Source: Acidiluteibacter sp965660325
Lineage (GTDB): Bacteria > Bacteroidota > Bacteroidia > Flavobacteriales_E > Vicingaceae
Reading direction: 5' to 3'
Length of the DNA stretch: 15,650 bases
Assembly: GCA_965660325.1 (NCBI GenBank)
Contig: CBFHZL010000063.1
Coordinates: forward strand, 1 to 15,650
Below the pieces are notes generated by a model. It saw nothing but the letters and a program-made list of their open reading frames with translations, did not search any database and was not told the DNA's origin. Of this stretch, positions 1 through 6,964 are shown piece after piece. Each line of letters starts with the position of its first letter. Positions within the stretch are counted from its first letter, which is position 1. The position numbers and the translations under genes are program-made.

Positions 1-453
1 CGCGTTGATGTACCTGTAGTAACACAAGGAATGGGAGCTGATCCGGCTTCAGTTGCCTTTGATGCGTTGCAATCAGCAATTAGCCAAGACGCAGATGTAG
101 TAATTATTGACACAGCAGGACGTTTGCATAATAAAGTTAACCTCATGAATGAGTTGACTAAAATAAAACGGGTGATGCAAAAGCTAGTTCCTGACGCTCC
201 TCACGAGATTTTATTGGTGCTAGATGCTTCCACAGGACAAAATGCATTTGAGCAAGCCAAGCAATTTACTTTAGCAACAGAAGTAAACGCTTTAGCATTG
301 ACTAAACTAGATGGAACTGCTAAAGGCGGTGTGGTTATTGGAATTTCAGACCAATTTAAAATTCCAGTAAAATACATCGGAGTAGGAGAAGGCATTGATC
401 ATTTACAAGTGTTCAATCGCAAACTGTTTGTAGATAGTTTATTCAACGATTGA
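1..453 (+). CDS. ftsY: Signal recognition particle receptor FtsY, 3' part
   Basis: FtsY is the membrane-associated SRP receptor GTPase. It pairs with Ffh to deliver ribosomes making membrane proteins to the Sec translocon. Only the last 150 residues are visible; the reading frame is open from base 1, so the acidic N domain and the P-loop lie upstream of the window. Within the visible part, the G3 motif DTAGR is at 37-41, DASTGQNA at 75-82, the G4 motif TKLDGTAKGG at 101-110 and the closing GVGEGIDHL at 127-135. These are hallmarks of SRP GTPases, and the GVGEGIDHL-xxF ending is typical of FtsY rather than Ffh. The C-terminus looks complete and is followed 22 bp later by a terminator. FtsY lies close to rimO in many Bacteroidota, as it does here apart from the inserted repeat module. 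Confidence 0.96.
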   Translation, partial: RVDVPVVTQGMGADPASVAFDALQSAISQDADVVIIDTAGRLHNKVNLMNELTKIKRVMQKLVPDAPHEILLVLDASTGQNAFEQAKQFTLATEVNALALTKLDGTAKGGVVIGISDQFKIPVKYIGVGEGIDHLQVFNRKLFVDSLFND

Positions 454-475
454 TAAAAATATGTTGGATTGAGTG

Positions 476-518
476 AAAGGTCTGATCGTCAATGAGAATT
501 AATTATCAGGCCTTTTTT
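476..518 (+). terminator. Rho-independent terminator after ftsY
   Basis: An 11-bp stem pairs 476-486 with 505-515 (AAAGGTCTGAT against ATCAGGCCTTT). It contains one G-U wobble, has an 18-nt loop and runs into a six-T tract at 513-518. It begins 22 bp after the ftsY stop and would end ftsY transcription before the repeat array. Confidence 0.85.
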
Positions 519-529
519 ATTGGACCTGT

Positions 530-613
530 CAGTTGAGGCGCGAAAGCGGGTTCCTACAGTTGAGGCGCGAAAGCTGATTCCTACAGTTGAGGCGCGATGC
601 ATCGCGCCGCAAC
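530..613. repeat. REP-like array, left flank: two half-sites and one palindrome
   Basis: Two 27-bp direct repeats occupy 530-556 and 557-583. Each holds CAGTTGAGGCGCGAAAGC followed by a variable ending in TTCCTA. A third copy of the start (CAGTTGAGGCGCGA, from 584) continues into a 28-bp near-palindrome at 586-613. Its arms are GTTGAGGCGCGATG and CATCGCGCCGCAAC, with one mismatched pair. The array sits between the ftsY terminator and the 3' end of the RAYT gene. It is clearly related to the right-flank array at 1249-1438 but in opposite orientation. By analogy with REP/BIME elements, these are probably the substrate sites of the adjacent transposase; that link is inferred. Confidence 0.85.
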
Positions 614-632
614 GGTATGGGGGGATTATCAA

Positions 633-1178
633 TTAATAAAAATCATCTTCTTTCCAATTCGAAGGGTTATTCTTGATATATCGAGTTACAGCCTTAAAGC
701 CATTTAAATCACTAATAATACTATCATGGTAATTTGGTTGCCACTGAAAGTTGGGGTCTATTTTTCTAGATTGAATAGTAACTGAAGACTTGAAGCCTCT
801 CATTATTGAGGCAAGATTTTTCGACTGTGGTCCAAATCTATTTTTAATGCCTGCTTCATCTTGCTTTTCCAATTTGTCAGGAAACTTATTATATTCATTT
901 TTTCCAATTTCTATTATTCCATGGAAGTGATTCGGCATCACAACAAATTCTCCTATTCTTAGATTCATATCAGGTCTTAATTCGATACTTTTTATCCATT
1001 CTTTTTGAACTATTTCACCAATATCAGATAACTTCATTAATCCGTTCTCTACATTCCCAAAGGAATGAACCCTATTTTTGGTACACGCAGTTATAAAATA
1101 TATGGCATTCCAACCATAATCCCACTGCTGAAGCCGAGTACTTTCGATTCTATATTTTCCTTTGAATTTTGGTTTCAT
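633..1178 (-). CDS. REP-associated tyrosine transposase (RAYT, Y1/HUH family)
   Basis: A 181-residue single-domain protein of the Y1 transposase (IS200-like, TnpA_REP) superfamily. These enzymes nick and rejoin single-stranded DNA at hairpins through a transient 5'-phosphotyrosine bond. The HUH motif is MPNHFHG with metal-binding H84 and H86. The probable nucleophile is Y167 in RYIKNNPSNW, matching the DYIYINP tyrosine of the E. coli RAYT. Family features YFITACTKNR (27-36) and WQPNYHD (146-152) are also present. The length is normal and the frame is intact, so it may be active. It is a lone gene bracketed by mirror-image REP-like repeats and has no classical IS ends. It therefore looks like a domesticated or RAYT-type element rather than an insertion sequence. 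It interrupts the ftsY-rimO neighbourhood on the opposite strand. Confidence 0.92.
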   Translation of the reverse strand: MKPKFKGKYRIESTRLQQWDYGWNAIYFITACTKNRVHSFGNVENGLMKLSDIGEIVQKEWIKSIELRPDMNLRIGEFVVMPNHFHGIIEIGKNEYNKFPDKLEKQDEAGIKNRFGPQSKNLASIMRGFKSSVTIQSRKIDPNFQWQPNYHDSIISDLNGFKAVTRYIKNNPSNWKEDDFY

Positions 1179-1248
1179 TTTAACCGATGTTTTATTAAAA
1201 ATACCTAAATATTTTTAAATCAGGTTAGAAGAGGTGATTCAGGTTTAC

Positions 1249-1308
1249 CCGTTGAGACGCGATTCATAAGATTTCGCCGTTGAGACGCGATGCATCGCGT
1301 CTCAACGG
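1249..1308. repeat. REP-like right flank: half-site plus perfect 32-bp palindrome
   Basis: A half-site CCGTTGAGACGCGAT at 1249-1263 is followed by a perfect 32-bp palindrome at 1277-1308. Its arms are CCGTTGAGACGCGATG and CATCGCGTCTCAACGG, with no unpaired centre. As single-stranded DNA or RNA this would fold into a long stable hairpin. It lies 71 bp upstream of the RAYT start codon, on that gene's 5' side. It matches the left-flank palindrome (586-613) apart from one compensated base pair and one uncompensated change. Confidence 0.9.
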
Positions 1309-1438
1309 TATTAAGGAATATCGCGTCTCAACGGTATTAAGGAATATCGCGTCTCAACGGTATTAAGGATTATCGCGTCTCAACGGTATTAAGGATTATC
1401 GCGTCTCAACGGTATTAAGAAATATCTCGTTTCAACCA
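1309..1438. repeat. Tandem 26-bp repeats, five contiguous units
   Basis: Five head-to-tail units of exactly 26 bp lie at 1309-1334, 1335-1360, 1361-1386, 1387-1412 and 1413-1438. Each consists of TATTAAGGAATA (or a GATTA variant) followed by TCGCGTCTCAACGG, the right arm of the adjacent palindrome. Units 1 and 2 are identical, units 3 and 4 are identical to each other, and unit 5 is decayed (TCTCGTTTCAACCA). The array looks like amplification of one palindrome arm with its short tail, running away from the transposase gene towards rimO. Confidence 0.92.
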
Positions 1439-1528
1439 TTTAAATCTGAAATTAATTCCGATCTGAACCCTAAAAATAGTCTCGTAAATCCAATCTCTGT
1501 TAATCCACTTAACCACCTCTTTTTTCTG

Positions 1529-1536
1529 TAATTTTG
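1529..1536 (+). promoter_or_regulatory. Bacteroidota-type -7 element for rimO
   Basis: TAATTTTG matches the Bacteroidota primary-sigma -7 consensus TAnnTTTG exactly. It ends 18 bp before the rimO ATG. No convincing -33 TTG is visible at the usual distance, so the call rests on the -7 box alone. Just after it, GCAAT and ATTGC (1536-1550) could form a small hairpin in the leader. Confidence 0.5.
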
Positions 1537-1554
1537 CAATCTATAATTGCATAC

Positions 1555-2868
1555 ATGAAGACAAAAACATTAAAGAAAAATAAGGTCAACGTAGTTACAT
1601 TAGGTTGCTCAAAAAATATATTTGATTCCGAGGTTATGATGAGTCAGCTTAAAGCGAATAACTTTGAGGTGGAGCATGAAGCAAAGCAAGATGATTCAGA
1701 GATTGTGATCATAAACACGTGTGGGTTTATTGATAATGCTAAACAAGAATCAATCGATACCATCATCAATTATGTAGATGCAAAAAAAGACGGTAGAGTA
1801 GATAAAGTCTACGTTACAGGTTGTCTATCTGAGCGGTACCGCGAAGAGTTACAAGAAGAAATGCCTGAAGTAGACTCCTTCTTCGGCACTAGAGAGCTCC
1901 CTCGACTATTAAAAACATTAAAAGCAGACTATAAGCATGAGTTAGTTGGTGAACGTTTATTAACCACACCTAATCACTTTGCTTACTTTAAGATAGCAGA
2001 AGGTTGCGACCGTCCTTGTTCATTTTGTGCCATACCATTAATGCGTGGAAAACACGTATCTACACCTATTGAGCAATTAGTAAAAAATGCACAGTCGCTA
2101 GCTGCTCAAGGCGTAAAAGAGTTGATTTTGATTGCTCAAGATTTGACTTACTACGGTTTAGATATTTACAAGAAAAGAAACTTAGCAGAATTACTTCGTA
2201 ATTTATCAGATGTGGAAGGCATCGAGTGGATTCGATTACATTATGCATTCCCAACAGGTTTCCCTGAGGATGTTTTAGAGGTTATACGTGAGCGTGACAA
2301 CATCTGCAACTACATCGATATTCCGTTACAGCACATCAGTGATTCTGTATTGAAATCCATGCGCAGAGGAACCACCAAAGCTAAAACGACTGCCTTAATT
2401 GAAAAGTTCAGAAAAGAAGTGCCAGGTTTAGCTATTCGTACTACGCTAATTGTCGGGTACCCAGGAGAAACGGAAGAAGACTTCGAGGAAATGTTGAAGT
2501 GGGTAGAAGAAAGTAGATTTGACCGATTGGGTGCATTTACTTATTCGCATGAAGAAAATACGCATGCTTACAAATTAGAAGATGACGTACCTGAAGAGGT
2601 AAAGGAAGCGCGTGCTGAGCGAATCATGGATGTGCAAAGTGCTATCTCATTTGAATTGAATCAAGAAAAAATTGGCAAAGAATTTAAGGTGTTAATTGAT
2701 CGAGTAGAAGGGGATTATTTCATCGGCAGAACCGAGTTTGATTCTCCTGAAGTCGATAACGAAGTGTTGATTCACAAAAAAGATCACTTTGTGCGAATAG
2801 GCGACTTTGTTAATGTTAAAGTTAGGGAAGCCGACCACTTTGATTTATACGCAGACCCAATCGCCTAA
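1555..2868 (+). CDS. rimO: Ribosomal protein uS12 methylthiotransferase RimO
   Basis: RimO is a radical-SAM enzyme with two iron-sulfur clusters. It adds a methylthio group to the conserved aspartate of ribosomal protein uS12. From the chosen ATG the protein has 437 residues. The N-terminal MTTase domain cysteines are C18 (LGCSKN), C56 (NTCGF) and C90 (TGCLSER). The radical-SAM motif CDRPCSFC supplies C151, C155 and C158, and a TRAM-like RNA-binding domain closes the C-terminus. The LGCSKN form fits RimO rather than MiaB. A TTG at 1534 would extend the frame by seven codons, but it lies inside the probable -7 promoter box, so the ATG is preferred. bshC starts 5 bp after the stop, implying co-transcription. 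Confidence 0.95.
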   Translation: MKTKTLKKNKVNVVTLGCSKNIFDSEVMMSQLKANNFEVEHEAKQDDSEIVIINTCGFIDNAKQESIDTIINYVDAKKDGRVDKVYVTGCLSERYREELQEEMPEVDSFFGTRELPRLLKTLKADYKHELVGERLLTTPNHFAYFKIAEGCDRPCSFCAIPLMRGKHVSTPIEQLVKNAQSLAAQGVKELILIAQDLTYYGLDIYKKRNLAELLRNLSDVEGIEWIRLHYAFPTGFPEDVLEVIRERDNICNYIDIPLQHISDSVLKSMRRGTTKAKTTALIEKFRKEVPGLAIRTTLIVGYPGETEEDFEEMLKWVEESRFDRLGAFTYSHEENTHAYKLEDDVPEEVKEARAERIMDVQSAISFELNQEKIGKEFKVLIDRVEGDYFIGRTEFDSPEVDNEVLIHKKDHFVRIGDFVNVKVREADHFDLYADPIA

Positions 2869-2873
2869 TTTAT

Positions 2874-4478
2874 ATGAAGTACAGTTCCCTATCATTTAAA
2901 AATACCGGTTACTTTTCAGCAATAATCAATGATTATTTAGTTCAAGATGAGAAGATAAATCCCTTTTATAAGGATTATCCAACGATTGAGAACTTCAAGC
3001 GGATTATTGAAAACAAAGAGAAGTTTCCTGTTGATAGGGCTGTGTTAGTTGATGACTTAAAAGCACAGTATGCTGCTGCAAAAATCAAAAAAGCACCAGA
3101 GGTTTTTCAAAATATAGATTTATTAGCAGATGCTAAAACGTTTACGATTACCACTGGCCATCAGCTCTGTTTGTACACAGGACCGTTGTATTTCATTTAC
3201 AAAATTATCAGCGTCATTAACTTGTGTAAACAGCTAAAGGCTGCTTATCCTCAGTATTCTTTTGTGCCAGTTTATTGGATGGCAACAGAAGATCATGATT
3301 TTGAAGAGGTGAATCACTTTAATTTTAAAGGAAAGAAACTAGTCTGGGAAACGGAGCAGAAAGGTGGAGTAGGGCGATTTAAGTTAACAGGACTAGAACA
3401 GGTCTATAAGGAGTTTTCTTCATTATTGACTGTTTACAATGAGAACACCTCCTTTTTACGCCAACTGTTTGAGAACGCCTATCTAAAACAAGATAATTTG
3501 GCTGATGCTACTCGTGTTTTGGTACATGAACTATTTCAGAATGAAGGCTTAGTGATTATTGATGGTGATCGCAGAGCATTAAAAAAAGCCATGATTCCTG
3601 CCTTTAAAGCGGAATTACTGCAGACTATTTCTTCTAATTTGATTGAACAGACCAATCAGGAACTAAGCAAACACTATAAAATTCAAGTTAATCCACGTGA
3701 GATTAACCTTTTTTATTTAGATGAAGGTATCAGAGCTCGTATTATAGCAGATGGTGATGATTTTGTTGTAAATGATACTGAATTGCGCTTCACGAAGGAT
3801 GAACTATTTGAACTGTTGGAATCTCAACCTGAAAAATTTAGTCCAAATGTGGTACTGCGTCCGCTTTATCAAGAAGCAATTTTGCCCAATTTGGCTTACA
3901 TCGGTGGCGGAGGTGAGCTTGCTTACTGGTTTCAGCTAAAGTCAGTATTCGAACACTTCTCAGTTCCATTCCCTGGATTACTTTTACGTAATTCTGCTGC
4001 GTTTTTAGATGATAAACAAACAAAGTTATTCCATCAATTAAACCTAGATTTAGAGCAGTTATTTAAACCTTTGGTCGATTTAACCAAGCAATTAGTAAGC
4101 GATCAGTCTTCTATGGACTTTGAATTGCGTGATGAGCAACAGCAGATTATAGCAATTTTTGAAGGGTTAAAACAAAAAGCTGCAGCTATAGATGTCACGT
4201 TAATACCTCATATGGAAGCTCGCTTAGCTAAGTATATCAATGATTTAGAAGTGAGCGGTAAAAAGCTCCTAAGAGCGGAAAAGCGAAAACAACGAGAATT
4301 GGTTGATAAGATTACTACGCTGAAGCAAGCTCTATTTCCTAATGGAGGTCTACAAGAGCGAACGGATAACTTTTCTTCTATCTATTACAATTACGGTGCT
4401 GAGTTTATGACGCCACTATTTGAGAACTTCAGTTTGCCAACTGATCAGTTTTCTGTGGTCATGGATAAAAACAATTAG
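2874..4478 (+). CDS. bshC: Bacillithiol biosynthesis cysteine-adding enzyme BshC
   Basis: BshC is the proposed last enzyme of bacillithiol synthesis, joining cysteine to glucosaminyl-malate. Bacillithiol is the main low-molecular-weight thiol in Bacillota and many Bacteroidota. The 534-residue length is normal for the family. Recognisable conserved blocks are TTGHQLCLYTGPLYF (93-107), PVYWMATEDHDFEEVNH (132-148) and IGGGGELAYWFQLK near residue 343. A lysine- and glutamine-rich helical stretch in the last 120 residues fits the C-terminal coiled coil of known BshC structures. The gene lies 5 bp downstream of rimO and converges on the permease gene, with 14 bp between the two stop codons. No bshA or bshB is visible here. 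The family assignment is firm; the ligase activity follows family knowledge. Confidence 0.93.
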   Translation: MKYSSLSFKNTGYFSAIINDYLVQDEKINPFYKDYPTIENFKRIIENKEKFPVDRAVLVDDLKAQYAAAKIKKAPEVFQNIDLLADAKTFTITTGHQLCLYTGPLYFIYKIISVINLCKQLKAAYPQYSFVPVYWMATEDHDFEEVNHFNFKGKKLVWETEQKGGVGRFKLTGLEQVYKEFSSLLTVYNENTSFLRQLFENAYLKQDNLADATRVLVHELFQNEGLVIIDGDRRALKKAMIPAFKAELLQTISSNLIEQTNQELSKHYKIQVNPREINLFYLDEGIRARIIADGDDFVVNDTELRFTKDELFELLESQPEKFSPNVVLRPLYQEAILPNLAYIGGGGELAYWFQLKSVFEHFSVPFPGLLLRNSAAFLDDKQTKLFHQLNLDLEQLFKPLVDLTKQLVSDQSSMDFELRDEQQQIIAIFEGLKQKAAAIDVTLIPHMEARLAKYINDLEVSGKKLLRAEKRKQRELVDKITTLKQALFPNGGLQERTDNFSSIYYNYGAEFMTPLFENFSLPTDQFSVVMDKNN

Positions 4479-4487
4479 TTGTTTTAC

Positions 4488-4509
4488 GAGCCTTACTTTT
4501 TAGGCTCTT
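4488..4509 (+). terminator. Possible weak terminator between convergent bshC and permease genes
   Basis: A six-bp inverted repeat (GAGCCT at 4488-4493, AGGCTC at 4502-4507) with an eight-nt loop overlaps the 3' end of the permease gene. The following TTCTTCTTCT is pyrimidine-rich but is not a clean T tract, so this is a weak call. Confidence 0.3.
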
Positions 4510-5587
4510 CTTCTATCTCTTTTAGTTTAGTTGGCGTTTCATCTATTTCTGCTCGTAGTAGAATGGCATAAGCACGGGTTTTCTCTTTCCGATATAACAG
4601 TATCTGTAGTATACCGGTCATTGGAATAGCTAATATCATCCCAATGATTCCCCAAATGCTACCACCTATAATCAATGCAATAATAGCTGCTAATGGGTTA
4701 ATGTTTACTTTATCTCCTACAATCTTAGGTGTAATAACATTCCCTTCGAGGAACTGTACCACGGCATAGATGATCAATACACCTGCCGGGTACCACAACG
4801 AGTCTGTAGTGACCAAGGCAAATAACGCAGGTAGACTAGCCCCTATAGCAATTCCAATGTATGGAATAATCGTCAGTATGGCAGAAAAGATTCCAAAGAA
4901 AAGAGCGTATTTAATTCCTAATGCAAATAATCCAATACAATTCAGGACAGCAATGATTAGAATAACCACTCCCATTCCTCCAATGTATCCTTGTACTACG
5001 CTTCTTATTTTTGTAACTACGGTTAAATAATTGTCTTCAGCATCTTCTGGAGTTACTCGCTCAAAGAATAATTTGAAATGATCGGAATATAGGAGTATAA
5101 AAAAGACATAAATAGGAACTAACGTAAGAAAGCTAAAGATGGAAGAAGTTGTATCAACTGCTCCACTAAAGAAAGAGCCGCTTGATTTTAGTAAGTTTTG
5201 AGCACCATCTCTTAGATAAGTGATCTGCTCTTTAGAGGTGTAATGAAAATTATCTTCGATGTAGTCTGCTATCCCATTGATAAATATTAGAAATTTATCT
5301 TGTAATGACGGAAGCTCTGAAATAAGACTTTGGAACTGAGATGAGACTAAGTATATACCAAAACTAGCTGTAGATAGCACCAAAAGTAAGGCTACAAAAA
5401 TAGAAAGCACTTTATTTTTCAGAAACCTCTTTATAAAGGTAACTACAGGATAAAGTGCCAATGCGATAAAAAAGGAAAAGATCAACGGTAAAAGAATCGA
5501 TTTTCCATAGATCAATGCCAAAGTGACAATGACTAAAATAGCCATTAGCTGATACGTTTTGCTAATGGCATTTGATACTTTTTTCAT
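4493..5587 (-). CDS. AI-2E family transporter (PerM/YdiK-like permease)
   Basis: A 364-residue polytopic inner-membrane protein of the AI-2 exporter/PerM family. Members have been linked to efflux of autoinducer-2 or, in some branches, to cation export; the substrate cannot be read from sequence. Hydrophobic segments fall near residues 13-50 (two helices), 60-82, 145-168, 200-290 (several) and 300-332. A soluble segment of about 60 residues lies between the third and fourth. This is the family's usual layout of eight helices. The glycine- and proline-rich IIPYIGIAIGASLPAL and the GNVITPKIVGDKVNINPL block are characteristic. The C-terminus is a charged tail (KEIEEEPKK). It is the last gene of the minus-strand stress cluster, 3 bp after the preceding stop. 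Confidence 0.88.
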   Translation of the reverse strand: MKKVSNAISKTYQLMAILVIVTLALIYGKSILLPLIFSFFIALALYPVVTFIKRFLKNKVLSIFVALLLVLSTASFGIYLVSSQFQSLISELPSLQDKFLIFINGIADYIEDNFHYTSKEQITYLRDGAQNLLKSSGSFFSGAVDTTSSIFSFLTLVPIYVFFILLYSDHFKLFFERVTPEDAEDNYLTVVTKIRSVVQGYIGGMGVVILIIAVLNCIGLFALGIKYALFFGIFSAILTIIPYIGIAIGASLPALFALVTTDSLWYPAGVLIIYAVVQFLEGNVITPKIVGDKVNINPLAAIIALIIGGSIWGIIGMILAIPMTGILQILLYRKEKTRAYAILLRAEIDETPTKLKEIEEEPKK

Positions 5588-5590
5588 GTG

Positions 5591-5962
5591 TTAACGGTTA
5601 ATTATGGCTTTAAATATACGCATAATCTTATCGGATAATTCTTGAATTTTGTCCTTATAATTATTTGATAATATTGAAACTAGATTTTTTGTAAAGATTC
5701 GAAATAATGGACTTTTACCACCTAACAAGAAGTCAATCAAAATATCTGAACCCTGCTTAAACATACTTGTATTTAAACTTCCTTCTGGTGATGTTTTAAA
5801 TAATCCAAATATCGAACTATCTTCATATTGACTTTTAAGAATAGCAACATTTGCCCGAATAAGGGCTTCTTTTTCAATTAACTTTAATTGATGGTGTTGC
5901 TTTGCTTTATGCAAGTCATCTAAGTTCTTGATGGCTGAAGGGGAAGTAGTTTTATTTAGCAT
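5591..5962 (-). CDS. Small hypothetical protein of the stress/envelope cluster
   Basis: About 123 residues, family not recognised. Residues 10-45 are charged and probably helical. A middle part (FGLFKTSPEG, then DILIDFLLGGKSPLFRIF) has one moderately hydrophobic stretch that is short for a membrane helix. The C-terminus is basic and helical (IMRIFKAIINR). The ATG at 5962 overlaps the end of the holin-family gene by 11 bp; a TTG two codons earlier is less likely. The tight overlap implies translational coupling. Its place after a YqjE-like protein recalls the third small gene (yqjK) of the E. coli yqjDEK set, but that is an analogy of position, not of sequence. Confidence 0.75.
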   Translation of the reverse strand: MLNKTTSPSAIKNLDDLHKAKQHHQLKLIEKEALIRANVAILKSQYEDSSIFGLFKTSPEGSLNTSMFKQGSDILIDFLLGGKSPLFRIFTKNLVSILSNNYKDKIQELSDKIMRIFKAIINR

Positions 5963-6293
5963 CTTCAAATATTTTTTTAATGGAGAAGTTCATAAATGGC
6001 TTTTTAAGTACTTGGTCTTTACCTATAATAAGTATTAATAGAATAAGCATATAAAATCCTGCTATTGATAGAAATCCATAAGCAACACTATTCAATACTT
6101 CACCCATTAAAAATCCACCTGCAATCGAAGCAAATAGCAATAATATAAAGCCAATTACTCCTAAAATAAGATAGGTGAGTAACTCGGAACTAGCGCGAGC
6201 AGTTTTTTCTGCTGCATCTAACTTTACAAGTTCTATTTGATGCGCTGTGTACTCCTTTGCGTCATCTATTATTTCATTAATTCGTTGATCCAT
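5952..6293 (-). CDS. Phage-holin-family (YqjE-like, DUF1469) membrane protein
   Basis: A 113-residue membrane protein starting MDQRINEIIDDAKEY. An amphipathic N-terminal helix (1-36) with IELVKLDAAEK is followed by two hydrophobic helices near 38-62 and 69-90. A short basic cytoplasmic tail ends the protein. This is the layout of the Phage_holin_3_6/YqjE family. Despite the name, these are chromosomal envelope proteins, often next to DUF883 or YtxH stress proteins, and are not lysis holins. An upstream ATG at 6326 would add eleven residues, but it lies within the terminator hairpin between this gene and the YtxH gene. The start at 6293 is therefore chosen. It overlaps the next gene by 11 bp. 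Confidence 0.82.
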   Translation of the reverse strand: MDQRINEIIDDAKEYTAHQIELVKLDAAEKTARASSELLTYLILGVIGFILLLFASIAGGFLMGEVLNSVAYGFLSIAGFYMLILLILIIGKDQVLKKPFMNFSIKKIFEDAK

Positions 6294-6305
6294 TATTAAA
6301 TTTTT

Positions 6306-6340
6306 AAATAAAAAGGCAGAGTGCATTTTTGCACTCTACC
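6306..6340 (-). terminator. Rho-independent terminator inside the stress cluster
   Basis: On the minus strand, AGAGTGCA (6330-6337) pairs with TGCACTCT (6318-6325) around a four-nt loop. After one mismatch, two further G-C pairs extend the stem, and five T residues follow. It lies 16 bp after the YtxH stop and 13 bp before the holin-family start. It would reduce or end read-through into the three downstream genes. Confidence 0.75.
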
Positions 6341-6355
6341 TAATAAAGCACTGTA

Positions 6356-6574
6356 TTATGCGCTTACTTTTTCTTTCGCAGCCTCTTTAAACTCATTGTA
6401 TTTTTCTTTGCTTTGTTCTGCAAAGTCTTTTACATTATCGCCTAATTCGTCTGCTTTATCGCTTATTTTTTGTCGTGTTTCTTTTCCACTAGCTGGTGCT
6501 AATAATACTCCTGCTACTGCTCCTGCTGCTGCGCCTACTAAGGCTGCAAATAATACTTTTCCTGTGTCGTTCAT
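6356..6574 (-). CDS. YtxH domain-containing protein
   Basis: A 72-residue YtxH/gas-vesicle-like small stress protein. A glycine- and alanine-rich transmembrane helix at about 7-27 (FAALVGAAAGAVAGVLLAP) is followed by SGKETRQKI, then a highly charged helical tail (DKADELGDNVKDFAEQSKEKY). This arrangement is diagnostic of the family, where the APxSGxETR turn follows the membrane helix. Members are induced by general or osmotic stress in Bacillota and are widespread in Bacteroidota; the molecular role is unknown. It resembles YqjD/ElaB-type membrane anchors in design. The start lies 17 bp after the preceding stop, and a terminator follows directly. Confidence 0.88.
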   Translation of the reverse strand: MNDTGKVLFAALVGAAAGAVAGVLLAPASGKETRQKISDKADELGDNVKDFAEQSKEKYNEFKEAAKEKVSA

Positions 6575-6591
6575 GATTCTTGTAATTTTAA

Positions 6592-6960
6592 TTATTTATT
6601 AATTTTTAGTGCATCGGTGGGTGTATCGATAAAGAACACCTTATTCCCACGCTGTATAATTGGTGTGTTTATTATTTCAGGATTATTCAAGATCAGCTCC
6701 ATCCAACCCTCAGTAGTATACGTTTCCTGATTAGTTAAGGTTTTATAAGCCGGTTTACTTTGATCAATTAAATCTGATAATTTAATATTCATTTTGTCGG
6801 CTAATTGAAGCAATTGTGTACCTGTGAAATTCTCCTTTCGAACATCAACTGAATTTACTGCATAACCTTCAGATTTTGCATATGCTATGGTTTGCGTATC
6901 CTTAAAATCATTGCCTCCAAGGTAAACTGTAATTTCTCGTTCTTGATTTTGTTGGCTCAT
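6592..6960 (-). CDS. ArsC/Spx-fold protein without cysteines
   Basis: A 122-residue protein of the arsenate reductase (ArsC)/Spx thioredoxin-like fold. Support comes from the opening strand ITVYLGG, the DVRKENFTGTQLLQLADKM block and the NPEIINTPIIQRGNKVFFI segment. The last corresponds to the NPxLIxRPI region of ArsC proteins. The protein contains no cysteine at all. The position of the catalytic cysteine after the first strand is occupied by GGNDFKD, so it cannot act as a thiol reductase. It may be a structural or regulatory relative. The ATG at 6960 lies 4 bp after the upstream stop and has AAAAAG before it; an ATG at 6984 would overlap that gene and is less likely. Confidence 0.75.
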   Translation of the reverse strand: MSQQNQEREITVYLGGNDFKDTQTIAYAKSEGYAVNSVDVRKENFTGTQLLQLADKMNIKLSDLIDQSKPAYKTLTNQETYTTEGWMELILNNPEIINTPIIQRGNKVFFIDTPTDALKINK

Positions 6961-6964
6961 CTTT

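Noticed and set aside
1309..1438. Possible CRISPR array
   Set aside because: The 26-bp units are contiguous with no variable spacers, and no cas gene is near; they derive from the adjacent palindrome.
1534..1554. TTG start extending rimO by seven codons
   Set aside because: The TTG lies inside the probable -7 promoter box, and RimO proteins normally begin close to the chosen ATG.
5952..6293. Prophage lysis holin
   Set aside because: No endolysin or phage genes are nearby; the pattern fits the chromosomal YqjE group.
6294..6326. Upstream ATG for the holin-family gene
   Set aside because: It falls in the terminator hairpin, and the added residues (MHSAFLFKNLI) do not look like the family N-terminus.
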